From a bacterium (GTDB lineage Bacteria; Bacteroidota; Bacteroidia; Flavobacteriales_D; Crocinitomicaceae), in contig JANSYQ010000002.1 in the NCBI GenBank assembly GCA_024742305.1, positions 1-64,000 on the forward strand: a DNA stretch of 64,000 nt, given 5' to 3'. A program made the position numbers and the translations under genes. Positions 29,571 through 39,186 of the stretch are shown here, in pieces. Numbering within the stretch: position 1 is the first letter of the stretch; every line of letters begins with the position of its first letter. The notes under the pieces are model-generated. The model was not told the origin of the DNA. It was given only the letters and a program-made list of their open reading frames with translations, and did no database searches.

Positions 29571-31304
29571 TTATCTTCCTGGCGTAAAGGTTCCCGGTTG
29601 ATTCGTTTGCCCCTCAATAACACGCATGCCATGTTCGTAATCACGCTCTTCAAGCACACGACCGCGTTTGTCGTAGATGATGAATTTACCGTGCTTCAAT
29701 CCATCTTTGTAGTCCATTTCTTGGAGCAGTTTTCCTCGTCTGCTGTACTGCTTCATTCTTCCATGTAGCTTTCCTTCTTTGTAATTGGAAATAACAGCAG
29801 GGAGGCGGCCTCCAGGATGGTGAGCGATCCATTCGCCGTGTTTTTCGCCTTCTTTGTATTCACCTTTCTCGGTGAGTTTGTAATCTTCTTGGGAGTAACT
29901 TTCCGCCAATCCGTGCTCCTTACTTTCCATATGAACACGATCGCTCATGATTTTATCATTGAACTTGTTCTTCTTTTTGAAAAGCTTGTACGTAGTAACG
30001 TTTTTCAGGCGCCCGTTTTCAAAATACTCTCGCCATTCGCCAACCTTTAAATTGTCCTTGTATTCTCCCTCCACAAGCGGCTTACCATTCGTGTAGAAGG
30101 AATTCCATTCGCCGTCTAATTCTCCATTCGAGAATGTTGCCTTGTTTTTCAAGTCACCGGTATCCCAATAGTTCGACCATTCGCCGTTTTCTTTTCCATC
30201 GACGTAATCGCCCTCCATGAGCAACGTGCCGTCTTCGTACCACGTTCTCCACGTGCCGTTTTTCTCATCTTCAGCAAAGGTTCCTTTTTTGAATTCCTGA
30301 CCGTTTTTGTAATAGTAGGTCCATTCGCCTACGCGGTCGCCCATATCGTAATTCGCATAGTAAGAAACTTCTCCGGTTGGATACCAGTATACCCACTTAC
30401 CGTGCTGCTGATCTTCAACAAAAGAACCTTCCATGTCGCGGTCGCCTTTGTTGGTGTACCACGTCCATTTTCCATCTTTTTGACCGTTCACGTAATTTCC
30501 CTCCACATTCAACTGACCGTTGTCGTAATAGTACTCGTACCTACCGTTCAGTCTTCCATCCACATAGTGGCTCACTTTTTCTAAGTCGCCTGTGTAATAG
30601 AAAAACTCCCATTTTCCATCCTTATTCCCGTTGTTGAAACTACCTTTCAGCGTTGGATATCCGTAAATACTGTACTCGATAAACTCGCCGTGTTTGAGTC
30701 CGTCTCTGTAGTTGTACCATTCTTTGGTGGCACCTGTCGTGTAGTAATCGGCCATTTCCCCGTTACCATTTTCCACGGCTTGCGTATGTAGCGAGTCCGG
30801 ATAGTAGTATTCCCACAGGTAATTATCTTCTCCTTTGACTTCCTCTACCGACTTCAAATGTCCATCTCGATAATAATACTCCCAACGACCAACGGGTTCG
30901 TCCATATCGTACTCTCCCATGACCTTGATGTTGCCGTTTTCGTACCACTCGGTGTAAACGCTATCTTGTCGATCCCATTTGAAATATCCTTCCGTTTTCT
31001 TCGCTCCGTTGTCGTAGTACTGCGTCACGTTTCCGAAAAGCATGCCTTTGTAGTAATTCCGTACTTCTTCCAAATCGCCCAGTCGCGTGTAGTACTCCCA
31101 TTTACCGTGCTCATCTGTTGTTTCACAAGCTTCGTCATTACAGGTACTATCCTTGTAATACTTACCACGGGAAAGCACTTGTTTTTTCTCGTAATCCCAG
31201 AACGTACGTTTCGACTTAGTGAGGTTGTATCGACTGATTTCAATTTCTTGCGCTTGACCTGAAAATGTCAACAAAAGGGAGAATATGAAGAGTATTTTTT
31301 TCAA
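29571..31304 (-). CDS. Exported MORN-variant (YwqK-type) repeat protein
   Basis: More than 15 repeats of type ..NG.L...G.Y.dG...G.W..Y. Confidence 0.9.
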   Translation of the reverse strand: MKKILFIFSLLLTFSGQAQEIEISRYNLTKSKRTFWDYEKKQVLSRGKYYKDSTCNDEACETTDEHGKWEYYTRLGDLEEVRNYYKGMLFGNVTQYYDNGAKKTEGYFKWDRQDSVYTEWYENGNIKVMGEYDMDEPVGRWEYYYRDGHLKSVEEVKGEDNYLWEYYYPDSLHTQAVENGNGEMADYYTTGATKEWYNYRDGLKHGEFIEYSIYGYPTLKGSFNNGNKDGKWEFFYYTGDLEKVSHYVDGRLNGRYEYYYDNGQLNVEGNYVNGQKDGKWTWYTNKGDRDMEGSFVEDQQHGKWVYWYPTGEVSYYANYDMGDRVGEWTYYYKNGQEFKKGTFAEDEKNGTWRTWYEDGTLLMEGDYVDGKENGEWSNYWDTGDLKNKATFSNGELDGEWNSFYTNGKPLVEGEYKDNLKVGEWREYFENGRLKNVTTYKLFKKKNKFNDKIMSDRVHMESKEHGLAESYSQEDYKLTEKGEYKEGEKHGEWIAHHPGGRLPAVISNYKEGKLHGRMKQYSRRGKLLQEMDYKDGLKHGKFIIYDKRGRVLEERDYEHGMRVIEGQTNQPGTFTPGR

Positions 31305-31338
31305 AGGAGATTGTTTACTAACTATAACTTCAATTTCT

Positions 31339-31983
31339 TTACTTGGTTACTAATCCTATGATTCCTTGCGTGACCAGCACCAATCCAAATCCGACAAAAA
31401 CAATGCCGACCATGCGATTGAGACCCATCAACAGTCGAGGCGTGACCAAAGAGCGGAGTCGTTTTGCGCCAATAATTTTGAGGAAATCAATGGAAAAGAA
31501 GGTGACCAAAATGTAGGTTAAATACAAAATCATAGAGCTGCCGTGTTCGTCCCCATCACCTGCTCCTAAGGTCATTACTGAGAACCAATAGAAGACCACC
31601 AAAGGATTCATCATGTTGAGCAGAAACCCTTTGAGTGCTAGAATAATGTATCCGGCTGCATTGGGAACGACTTCAAATTCTTTGGTTGATTCTGATTTCT
31701 TCACTTTTTTGAAAAAGGTATAAACACCATACACCAAAAAGAGGGAACCACCGACCAACCGAAGGATAGAATTGTCATTTCCTTCTGCGAGCTCTGCCAC
31801 TTGAGTGAAGAAGACGAAGGCAATGACGATGTAAACGATGTCAGAAATTAACACACCAAGATCAACTGCCAGCGCGGCTTTTACACCTTTTCGAATACTG
31901 GTTTCCAGTAGAACAAAGAAAACGGGGCCAACCATTATGCTTAGTAAAAGTCCGGTGGCGACGCCTTTCAATAATAGATCCAT
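31339..31983 (-). CDS. LysE family translocator
   Basis: GVATGLLLSIMVGPVFFVLLETSIRKG..AALAVDLGVLISD. Confidence 0.9.
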   Translation of the reverse strand: MDLLLKGVATGLLLSIMVGPVFFVLLETSIRKGVKAALAVDLGVLISDIVYIVIAFVFFTQVAELAEGNDNSILRLVGGSLFLVYGVYTFFKKVKKSESTKEFEVVPNAAGYIILALKGFLLNMMNPLVVFYWFSVMTLGAGDGDEHGSSMILYLTYILVTFFSIDFLKIIGAKRLRSLVTPRLLMGLNRMVGIVFVGFGLVLVTQGIIGLVTK

Positions 31984-32147
31984 GGGTTTAGGGCTGCTCT
32001 TCGTAACAAAAGTACGATTTCATTTAACTTTTGCCCGTTCACAATTGGCTTTTTATAAAATGTTCGCAGGTGTTCGCGGTAATTGAAGTAAGTTAATTAC
32101 TTTTGTCTGCGAAGTACGTAAAAGGTGTCATCCGCATTAACGAAATT

Positions 32148-32507
32148 ATGAAACTCGAAGCAGCTAATAAAAAACTCGAAGCGATCATTAAAAACGTGGA
32201 AAAGAATGGTCTTTCCGCAGATAACTTGATCGATGACTTAAAGGAACTTCGCGAGTACGCTTTGAAGGAGCAGGATCCGTTGGTGACGAAGGTACTCCGT
32301 CTTAGTTATGAATATTTGGGAGAAAATAATTCTTTTGATGTTCAGGCTCAGTTTGAAGAGGACGAAGAAGAAAATGAGTACCCAATTGAAATTGAGGATA
32401 CTGAAAACTTCCTTTACTTGATGAACTTGCTGAAAAACGCAGATCACAAAATCAACCGAGAAGAAATTAAAGATTACCGTACTGCTCTGAAATTGGAGTT
32501 GTACTAA
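32148..32507 (+). CDS. Small acidic conserved hypothetical protein
   Basis: ORF listed from TTG at 32103; ATG 32148 gives MKLEAANKKLEAIIKNVEKNG... Confidence 0.6.
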   Translation: MKLEAANKKLEAIIKNVEKNGLSADNLIDDLKELREYALKEQDPLVTKVLRLSYEYLGENNSFDVQAQFEEDEEENEYPIEIEDTENFLYLMNLLKNADHKINREEIKDYRTALKLELY

Positions 32508-32529
32508 AGATCGAATTCAAGAATAGTTT

Positions 32530-32568
32530 AAAACCGCGTCTCGACAAGCTCGACGACCGGTTTTTTTT
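32530..32568 (+). terminator. Rho-independent terminator containing a TCTCGACAAGCTCGA repeat unit
   Basis: AAAACCG-CGTC...GACG-AC-CGG + T8. Confidence 0.7.
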
Positions 32569-32731
32569 GTTTGCCCCTTTATTTTTAGAGTACCCAAACG
32601 AATTTCCAACCATTTTTTAGACTTTCTCAACACTAGATATATCAAGGGTTTGAGCACTCTTGCTTAGAATCATTCTAATTTTTTTTTCCTTTCGTGCCAA
32701 CCCTTTTTCAAACAGGTGCGTCTTAGTAATG

Positions 32732-32840
32732 AATATTGAAATTCTGGTTTATTCAATATTTGGTTTTATTTTCCTTGCAGGTACCTGAAAAGAGCTCCTA
32801 CCTCGGACAAAAGTCTTAGAGTTCTTTTCAGGTTTTTTTT
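32732..32840 (+). ncRNA. Candidate short structured RNA or leader: two hairpins, second with strong terminator
   Basis: Hairpin AATATTGAA-N11-TTCAATATT (32732-32760) and ACCTGAAAAGAGCTC...GAGTTCTTTTCAGGT (32783-32833, one G-T pair) followed by T8. Confidence 0.35.
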
Positions 32841-33022
32841 AAGCGATTATTTTGACGTACCTCGAGCCTGTCGAGAAGTGAATGATTGGTAAGACTACCA
32901 TCTTACCATTCGTGCTCGCTCAATGCGTCGCTGGCTCAATATCCGAAACCTACCCTATTTTTTTGTGATTTTCCTGTAACCTATTTTCTTGATCTGCATT
33001 ATGATAGAAACCAGAAATTGTT

Positions 33023-35317
33023 ATGCAAGCATTATTTTACCTCCTGTTCACTGGGCTGCTCCTGCTCTTCCCTTTTGTGAACTTCGCCCAAAACTCATCA
33101 GAATTTTCTTACGAACTGCGTGTTACCAACATGAAAGGACAACCCGACTCCGGACGAGAAGTTGTTTTTGTGGAAACAAGCACCTTTGAACGTCGCGCTT
33201 TCAAAACCGATGCCTCAGGTCAATTGTCGCTTACTTTTGATCGCGGTAAAATATGGCTCGGATCTGTTGGTGAGATGCGTAACTGTATTGAGATTGATGT
33301 CTCTTTCGGTGGTCGTGGAAGTCGCACTATGACTTATGATCCTGTTGGATGGGAACGCGAAAATCAAGTGCTTCCCGATCGCAGATCCATTGCGTTCACT
33401 GAAGTGGATCAAACACGACTAACGACACGAGAGAAGCCGACCACCAACGAAACGGTTTTGACCATCATGCTTCAAGATCAGAAAAGAAGAAGCTATTCAA
33501 AAGTGGAGGTTGCATTGGTTTGTTTTGAAACAGAAACGAAATACATTTCTAAGACGGACGCTGCCGGAAAAGCAACATTCAAACTGCCGATTAATCAGAA
33601 TTATGAAATTGACGTAGATGGTGTTGAGTCGCTGAAATACATTGACCTAGGACCAAGAGCCATGACCCAAACGATGGGAATCATGTATCAGCCGCGAACT
33701 TTTACAGAGCAAAAAGACGACCGATTCATCGTTCAAAACGTGCCGAAAGATACAGAGCCGAGTTCTTCCCATGCGCGGGTAAAATTGAAAGTGCGAAAAG
33801 ATTACGATCCTGCCATCAATGAGGCGGTGTATGTGCGTATGCTTCAATCGAATAAGGTGTACCGAGCAAAAACAAACGATCAAGGTGAAGTAACGTTTAT
33901 GCTGCCGATTCGTGCGAAATACGCAGTGGATTTCAAGTATCAGCGCGATGCCGATTTGATTGATTTATCAAAAGTGAAAGGAATTGCATTTCAGAACATG
34001 GGCGTGAATTACATCGTTGATCCACGATTGGCAAACATTGAGGAGTTTATTCCAGCGGTGGATGAATTGGTCGAGTATGACATGCATAGTTTTGTCGACG
34101 CACAATATCCCGAACCAACTGCCAATGATGTTGACTTCCAACTAAAATGGGGCAACAAGTTCAACAAGAATTCGAAAGAAGCCTTGCTTGAAGTGGGGAT
34201 GCGCGTGAAGTCGAAAATGACGCGAAAATCTCCTGATCCATTGAACATCTGTTTCGTTGTGGACAAAAGTGGTTCGATGTCCGGTGAAGACAGAATTGGT
34301 CAATTGAAAAAATCAATGATCAAATTCATAGAGCAGTTAAGCCCGGATGATATTGTTTCTATTGTCGTCTTTGAGAGCAATGCCACATTGGCGGTTCCGG
34401 CAGCGAAGGTGAAGGATAAAAAGGCCATTATTGACATCATTCATGCCATTCAAGCCACGGGAGGAACGAATATTTACTCGGGAATGGTGATGGGATTTGA
34501 AGAGGTGCAGAAGCTGAAAACGGCAAAAACGATTGATCGCGTTATTCTTCTGACAGACGGATACGGTAGCACACCTCCGGAGCAAGTCATTGCCGAGGCG
34601 AAAAAATACATCGCTGGAGGAACCGAACTATCTTGTGTTGGTGTTGGAATTGACTACAACAAAGAATTATTGTCTTTGTTAGCATCAGCGGGAGGCGGGT
34701 TATTGCACTTAGCATCTACGTCTTCGGGAATTGAAGAAGTTTTCCAGCGCGAATTGGAAAGTATCTTGTATCCGATGGCAAAAGAAGCACAGTTGACCGT
34801 TCGTTACAACGATAAAATTGTATATCGCCAGTTGTACGGCTACGCTAACGAAAAGGTGACTCCAGGAAAAATGAACGTGGAGATACCGCATCTTTTCCCA
34901 GGGTTGAGTCAAATGGCACTGATTAAGTTCGACCTTATCAACCCGACGAAAGACATTATCAAAGAAAAAGTGGTGGTGACTCTCGAATATACGGATGCCG
35001 TTACTGGAAAACCGGTTACCATTGAGAAGAAAATTCATCCCGAGTGGACAGATGCTACGGGCGAGTTGGACATGGCGATCGATCGTGAGCACAAAAAGGT
35101 TCTTGCCGTGGCCATCGCCAATCAATCGTTGAAACAGATGTCGAATTCGTTTGAGTCTGGAGATAATGATGCGGCGAAAGCGGCGCTAGAAAGTGCTATT
35201 GCACAGCTACAAAACTTGTTCCCTGACGCCACACCTTCTGAGTTGCTTGCAGTAGTGGATCAGTTGCAGGTTTATGTGGATGCGTTCCAAATACTGAAGG
35301 AACAAAGTAATTATTAG
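33023..35317 (+). CDS. Exported von Willebrand factor A domain protein
   Basis: MIDAS motif NICFVVDKSGSMSGEDRIGQLKKSM; VILLTDGYGSTPP; signal peptide. Confidence 0.9.
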   Translation: MQALFYLLFTGLLLLFPFVNFAQNSSEFSYELRVTNMKGQPDSGREVVFVETSTFERRAFKTDASGQLSLTFDRGKIWLGSVGEMRNCIEIDVSFGGRGSRTMTYDPVGWERENQVLPDRRSIAFTEVDQTRLTTREKPTTNETVLTIMLQDQKRRSYSKVEVALVCFETETKYISKTDAAGKATFKLPINQNYEIDVDGVESLKYIDLGPRAMTQTMGIMYQPRTFTEQKDDRFIVQNVPKDTEPSSSHARVKLKVRKDYDPAINEAVYVRMLQSNKVYRAKTNDQGEVTFMLPIRAKYAVDFKYQRDADLIDLSKVKGIAFQNMGVNYIVDPRLANIEEFIPAVDELVEYDMHSFVDAQYPEPTANDVDFQLKWGNKFNKNSKEALLEVGMRVKSKMTRKSPDPLNICFVVDKSGSMSGEDRIGQLKKSMIKFIEQLSPDDIVSIVVFESNATLAVPAAKVKDKKAIIDIIHAIQATGGTNIYSGMVMGFEEVQKLKTAKTIDRVILLTDGYGSTPPEQVIAEAKKYIAGGTELSCVGVGIDYNKELLSLLASAGGGLLHLASTSSGIEEVFQRELESILYPMAKEAQLTVRYNDKIVYRQLYGYANEKVTPGKMNVEIPHLFPGLSQMALIKFDLINPTKDIIKEKVVVTLEYTDAVTGKPVTIEKKIHPEWTDATGELDMAIDREHKKVLAVAIANQSLKQMSNSFESGDNDAAKAALESAIAQLQNLFPDATPSELLAVVDQLQVYVDAFQILKEQSNY

Positions 35318-35475
35318 TGCAATGAAAAGGAGCGACTTTCATCGCTCCTTTTGCTTTGATAATGCGACGAATTAAGTTTCCGTTTCTTAAATTGAAATTT
35401 GAAAGTTTTACTATTCGTAGATTAATTCCACTGTTTAAAAATTGAATGTTTTCGTTAAAAATGTAACTTTGACGG

Positions 35476-37026
35476 ATGAAATCTATTATCTCTTGTCTAC
35501 TACTAATTCTCTCTTTCAACTTAACCGCCCAAACTGGCTCCTCGGAATTACTCGGTGAGTATGAGCATATTGGGGCAAGTGAATTGTTCATCAATTCGGT
35601 CGTAGAAATAAACGGTTCGTACTATTCTATTATTGGTGATGCTGGCGATCAGGCGTTAAAATGGTCAAAGGAAGTAGAAATTGACATCCTCACTGTCTCT
35701 CGATTCTCCGATTCAGAAACTCGCAAAATTGGACCAGAGTTGGAATTCTCGCAATCGGAAGGATCTATACTTAGCTTCACACGCTTGGGTTCAAACCCAG
35801 TCTTGATTACAAAATCGTATGATAAAAAGAGTGAGATACTCCAGTATTTCGTAACTCTTATTGACCCTCAATCACTGGATATTGTAGATAAAAGGTTGTT
35901 ATTTGAGACAAGCTCAGAAAAATTTCCAATCGTAAATTTTTGCTCCTCTCCTGACTATTCTAAACTAGGTCTAAGCATATCAACGGACAGTAAAATCATC
36001 TTAACCACATTTGATTCCGAGGCTGAAAAGATTTGGGAAACGGAGATTATGGGATTTGTACAGTCTACTTTTCTTCGAAATTTAGATAACCGAATCTTTA
36101 TTGAAAATAATTATAACGATAGAGTCATCATGGATAATCAAGGCTGCATCTATATGTGTGCTTATCCTAAGGCTGGACCGAACGAGTATGCCTACCAAAA
36201 ATCATCACACCTATTCTATATTTCAGAAGACGGTACAGAAATATGGTCAGAAGAACTTACAAAGCCAAAAGGCTATCTGATAGACTACAAATTACAGCAA
36301 ATAGAAAACGGAATTGTATGCGCGGGATTTTATGGAGGAGCGATCAGCGGAAGCTTTCAAGTTAAAGGGGCCTCTTCAATTCTATTTAAGCCCGATAAGA
36401 AGCAGCTTACAAATTACAATGAGCAGCCCATTTCCTTTGAATTAATGATCACAGGGTACGAGGATAAAACACTTAAGGAGGCATTGAAAGACAAGGAAAA
36501 AGGGAGAAGCTGTAATCAGCTAATAATATCAAACGTAAAAATAGTAGGAGGGAAAGAGAATGTGTACTTACTTGGAGAACAATTCTTTGCAACATCTACG
36601 GATAATGGCGGAGTATATTACACTGCTGGAGACGTAATTTACCTACCCATTACATCAGATGGGTCGATTAATACTGTAGATAAAATTACGAAACGGCAAT
36701 ATTCTGGAAAAAAACAGAAAGAGATAATCGCTTATTCTTGTGGAGTAGTCAACGAAGACTTACTAGTTCTTTTCAACGATAATAAGGAAAATCCAATGAC
36801 TGTGAAATCAGTCGAAGATGTCGATTTTTTTAAGGCATTTTCTACGAGAAAGGCTGTACCTATTATGGTAGAAATTTCACCAGACGGCGAAGCATCAAAA
36901 AGTGTTGCGAACGACGACCTTGATCATTTCATTTACCTAGGTACCAAAGTTTACAGTTTGGAAGAAGATGTCTTTTTGTACATAGGTGAAGCAGATGACA
37001 CATCACTATATAAGTGGGTTGAGTAA
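35476..37026 (+). CDS. Exported hypothetical protein
   Basis: Signal peptide MKSIISCLLLILSFNLTAQ; no family recognised. Confidence 0.55.
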   Translation: MKSIISCLLLILSFNLTAQTGSSELLGEYEHIGASELFINSVVEINGSYYSIIGDAGDQALKWSKEVEIDILTVSRFSDSETRKIGPELEFSQSEGSILSFTRLGSNPVLITKSYDKKSEILQYFVTLIDPQSLDIVDKRLLFETSSEKFPIVNFCSSPDYSKLGLSISTDSKIILTTFDSEAEKIWETEIMGFVQSTFLRNLDNRIFIENNYNDRVIMDNQGCIYMCAYPKAGPNEYAYQKSSHLFYISEDGTEIWSEELTKPKGYLIDYKLQQIENGIVCAGFYGGAISGSFQVKGASSILFKPDKKQLTNYNEQPISFELMITGYEDKTLKEALKDKEKGRSCNQLIISNVKIVGGKENVYLLGEQFFATSTDNGGVYYTAGDVIYLPITSDGSINTVDKITKRQYSGKKQKEIIAYSCGVVNEDLLVLFNDNKENPMTVKSVEDVDFFKAFSTRKAVPIMVEISPDGEASKSVANDDLDHFIYLGTKVYSLEEDVFLYIGEADDTSLYKWVE

Positions 37027-37091
37027 CATGCGTTTATTCATCGCCGAGAATTAAGAAGAATTTTGTCGCTCCTTTTTCACATCGTGAATAG

Positions 37092-37742
37092 TTAGCTCGA
37101 TTTCTTCAAATGTCCAAACGAGGGAACTTCATTAGCTCGTGCATAAGGATAAGAAGCAATGCGCTTCAAACTGTAATAGTTGTTCAATCCACCGATTCCC
37201 ACATCAAAGATTTTATCCAAACGGATGTATCCTTTGTCGTCTAAACTTTCTTCTGGAAGAATGATTTCCTGAATTTCACCGATGATTAAACGCGTATCGT
37301 TCGCTTCGATGAGTATTTCCTCTTTGAACTTCATCCCAATTTTAACGTAGCTCTCCTTCACGAAAGGTGCAGCAAAATCATACAGGTATTCTTCTGTCAA
37401 ACCACAGCGTTCAAATTCCGAATCTCCATGATCGAATTTCGCGGAAGTGTAATGCGCTTTTTCCGTTATCGTCTCGTGCACGTGATTGATCGTGTAATAC
37501 CCAGTTTCTTTAATGTTGTCGTAGGTATTGCGATTCACCTCTCCCGTAGGTCGTAAAATGAATCCCAATAGCGGGGGATTGCTCCCCAAATGAACTACCG
37601 AACTGAATATACTCACATTGCTTCCAAATTTTTGGGAGTACGTGCCGATCAAATTGGCCGGTTTAATTCCTGTAATTCCGTTGATCAGATTCAATCGACG
37701 AACTCGATGCATTTCTTCTATGGATTTTCTACTCACTCTCAT
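37092..37742 (-). CDS. Flavin reductase family protein
   Basis: NLIGTYSQKFGSNVSIFSSVVHLGSNPPLLGFILRPTGEVNRNTYDNIKETGYYTIN. Confidence 0.85.
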   Translation of the reverse strand: MRVSRKSIEEMHRVRRLNLINGITGIKPANLIGTYSQKFGSNVSIFSSVVHLGSNPPLLGFILRPTGEVNRNTYDNIKETGYYTINHVHETITEKAHYTSAKFDHGDSEFERCGLTEEYLYDFAAPFVKESYVKIGMKFKEEILIEANDTRLIIGEIQEIILPEESLDDKGYIRLDKIFDVGIGGLNNYYSLKRIASYPYARANEVPSFGHLKKSS

Positions 37743-37747
37743 ACTAC

Positions 37748-37927
37748 CTAATTTAAATACGCGACTTTAAGCTCCTCAATCTGATCCTGAAGACGCTTTG
37801 CTTTCAACAACTTTTCTTTAGATGCGGGAGGATTTTGAATATGTAGCAATTGCGCATCTCTAATCAATGCTTCGTAACGGTCCGATAGCTGCTCTATCCG
37901 ACTTCTAAATTTGAAACGATACACCAT
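37748..37927 (-). CDS. 59-aa basic/coiled-coil small protein, Lacal_2735-like; not in supplied ORF track
   Basis: Own translation: MVYRFKFRSRIEQLSDRYEALIRDAQLLHIQNPPASKEKLLKAKRLQDQIEELKVAYLN*. Confidence 0.5.
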   Translation of the reverse strand: MVYRFKFRSRIEQLSDRYEALIRDAQLLHIQNPPASKEKLLKAKRLQDQIEELKVAYLN

Positions 37928-37975
37928 AACTCATTATTTAGTTCCGGCGAATGATCCTCCTTAATAGGATGTTTT

Positions 37976-38692
37976 TCACTCCATCCGGATGTAATCCAAA
38001 AATTCTCTTTTGGTGGCTTGCTCTTTAAATTTACCACCGTAATATGCTGTAACGGTAGTAGAATTTGTGTCTTCAATACCACGCGATGCCACACATAAGT
38101 GCTCTGCATTCACCACTACCGCAATATCTTCTGTTCCTAAAATCTCTTTCAGCTCGTTCGCAATCTGATTCGTCAAACGTTCTTGTACCTGCGGGCGTTT
38201 CGCAAAATGACGAACAATCCGGTTGAGTTTCGAAAGTCCGATAACCTTTCCGTTGGAAATGTAGGCCACGTGAGCTCTACCGATGATTGGAACAAAGTGG
38301 TGCTCACAATTTGAGTAGAGTGTTATGTCCTTCTCTACCAACATTTCGTTGTACTTGTATTTGTTCTCAAAAAGGGCGACTTTCGGCTTGTTTCGATCAT
38401 CTAATCCGGAAAAAATTTCCTCTACGTACATCTTCGCCACACGTTCAGGCGTACCGCGAAGTGAATCATCTGTCAGGTCCAACCCCAAAGTTTCCATGAT
38501 GTCGCGAAATTTCTCAGCGATCACCGCTTTTTTCTCTTCATTCGTTAGCACGAAGGCATCCTCGCGCATTGGAGTATCCAACGACGTCCCGATATGTTGA
38601 TCACCTATCTCCTCCACTGTGACATCGTGCCCGTTTAGAGCACTGGTCCCGTTAATCTGCTGGGTATTCAACAATGTTCCGTTCAGTTTCAT
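37976..38692 (-). CDS. folE: GTP cyclohydrolase I
   Basis: TLYSNCEHHFVPIIGRAHVAYISNGKVIGLSKLNRIVRHFAKRPQVQERLT. Confidence 0.97.
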   Translation of the reverse strand: MKLNGTLLNTQQINGTSALNGHDVTVEEIGDQHIGTSLDTPMREDAFVLTNEEKKAVIAEKFRDIMETLGLDLTDDSLRGTPERVAKMYVEEIFSGLDDRNKPKVALFENKYKYNEMLVEKDITLYSNCEHHFVPIIGRAHVAYISNGKVIGLSKLNRIVRHFAKRPQVQERLTNQIANELKEILGTEDIAVVVNAEHLCVASRGIEDTNSTTVTAYYGGKFKEQATKREFLDYIRME

Positions 38693-39068
38693 ACAGTTTA
38701 ATTTTTAATTCAAGTTCATCAGAAAGCACTTGTCTCAAATTTTCAAAAATCACCTTAGCAATATTCTCCGCCGTTGGATTTAGTTCTTTGAATTCCTCTG
38801 TATCGAGGTTGAGATTTTTGTGATCGTATTTATCTACCACATGCTCCCGAATCAAGTTCTTTAAAATTTTCGCATCCATGACATAGCCCGAGTCTTGATC
38901 GATGAATCCAGTTACCTTCACTTCCAAGTCGTAATTGTGTCCATGATAGTTAGGGTTGTTGCATTTTCCGAAGATTTCTCGGTTTTTCTCATCACTCCAA
39001 TGGGGATTATGCAAGCGATGTGCTGCATTAAAATGTTCCTTTCGAATGATTGCCGTTTTGTGAGCCAT
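38652..39068 (-). CDS. 6-pyruvoyl-tetrahydropterin synthase family protein
   Basis: FNAAHRL...GKCNNPNYHGHNYDLEVKVTG...YDHKNLN...PTAENIAKVIFENL. Confidence 0.93.
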   Translation of the reverse strand: MAHKTAIIRKEHFNAAHRLHNPHWSDEKNREIFGKCNNPNYHGHNYDLEVKVTGFIDQDSGYVMDAKILKNLIREHVVDKYDHKNLNLDTEEFKELNPTAENIAKVIFENLRQVLSDELELKIKLYETERNIVEYPAD

Positions 39069-39186
39069 GACTGCTGTTTTCAATGCCAAGGTATAAAATG
39101 TTTAACTATAATGGAAATTTGTTAAACAAAATATGTGTTAAAAATTTACCCGGGTAGATTTACACTCTTCTTTTGGACAGAGATTT

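Noticed and set aside
29571-31304. Toxin-antitoxin annotation commonly attached to YwqK-type MORN proteins
   Set aside because: The protein has a signal peptide and no adjacent toxin candidate; the label reflects database naming, not evidence here.
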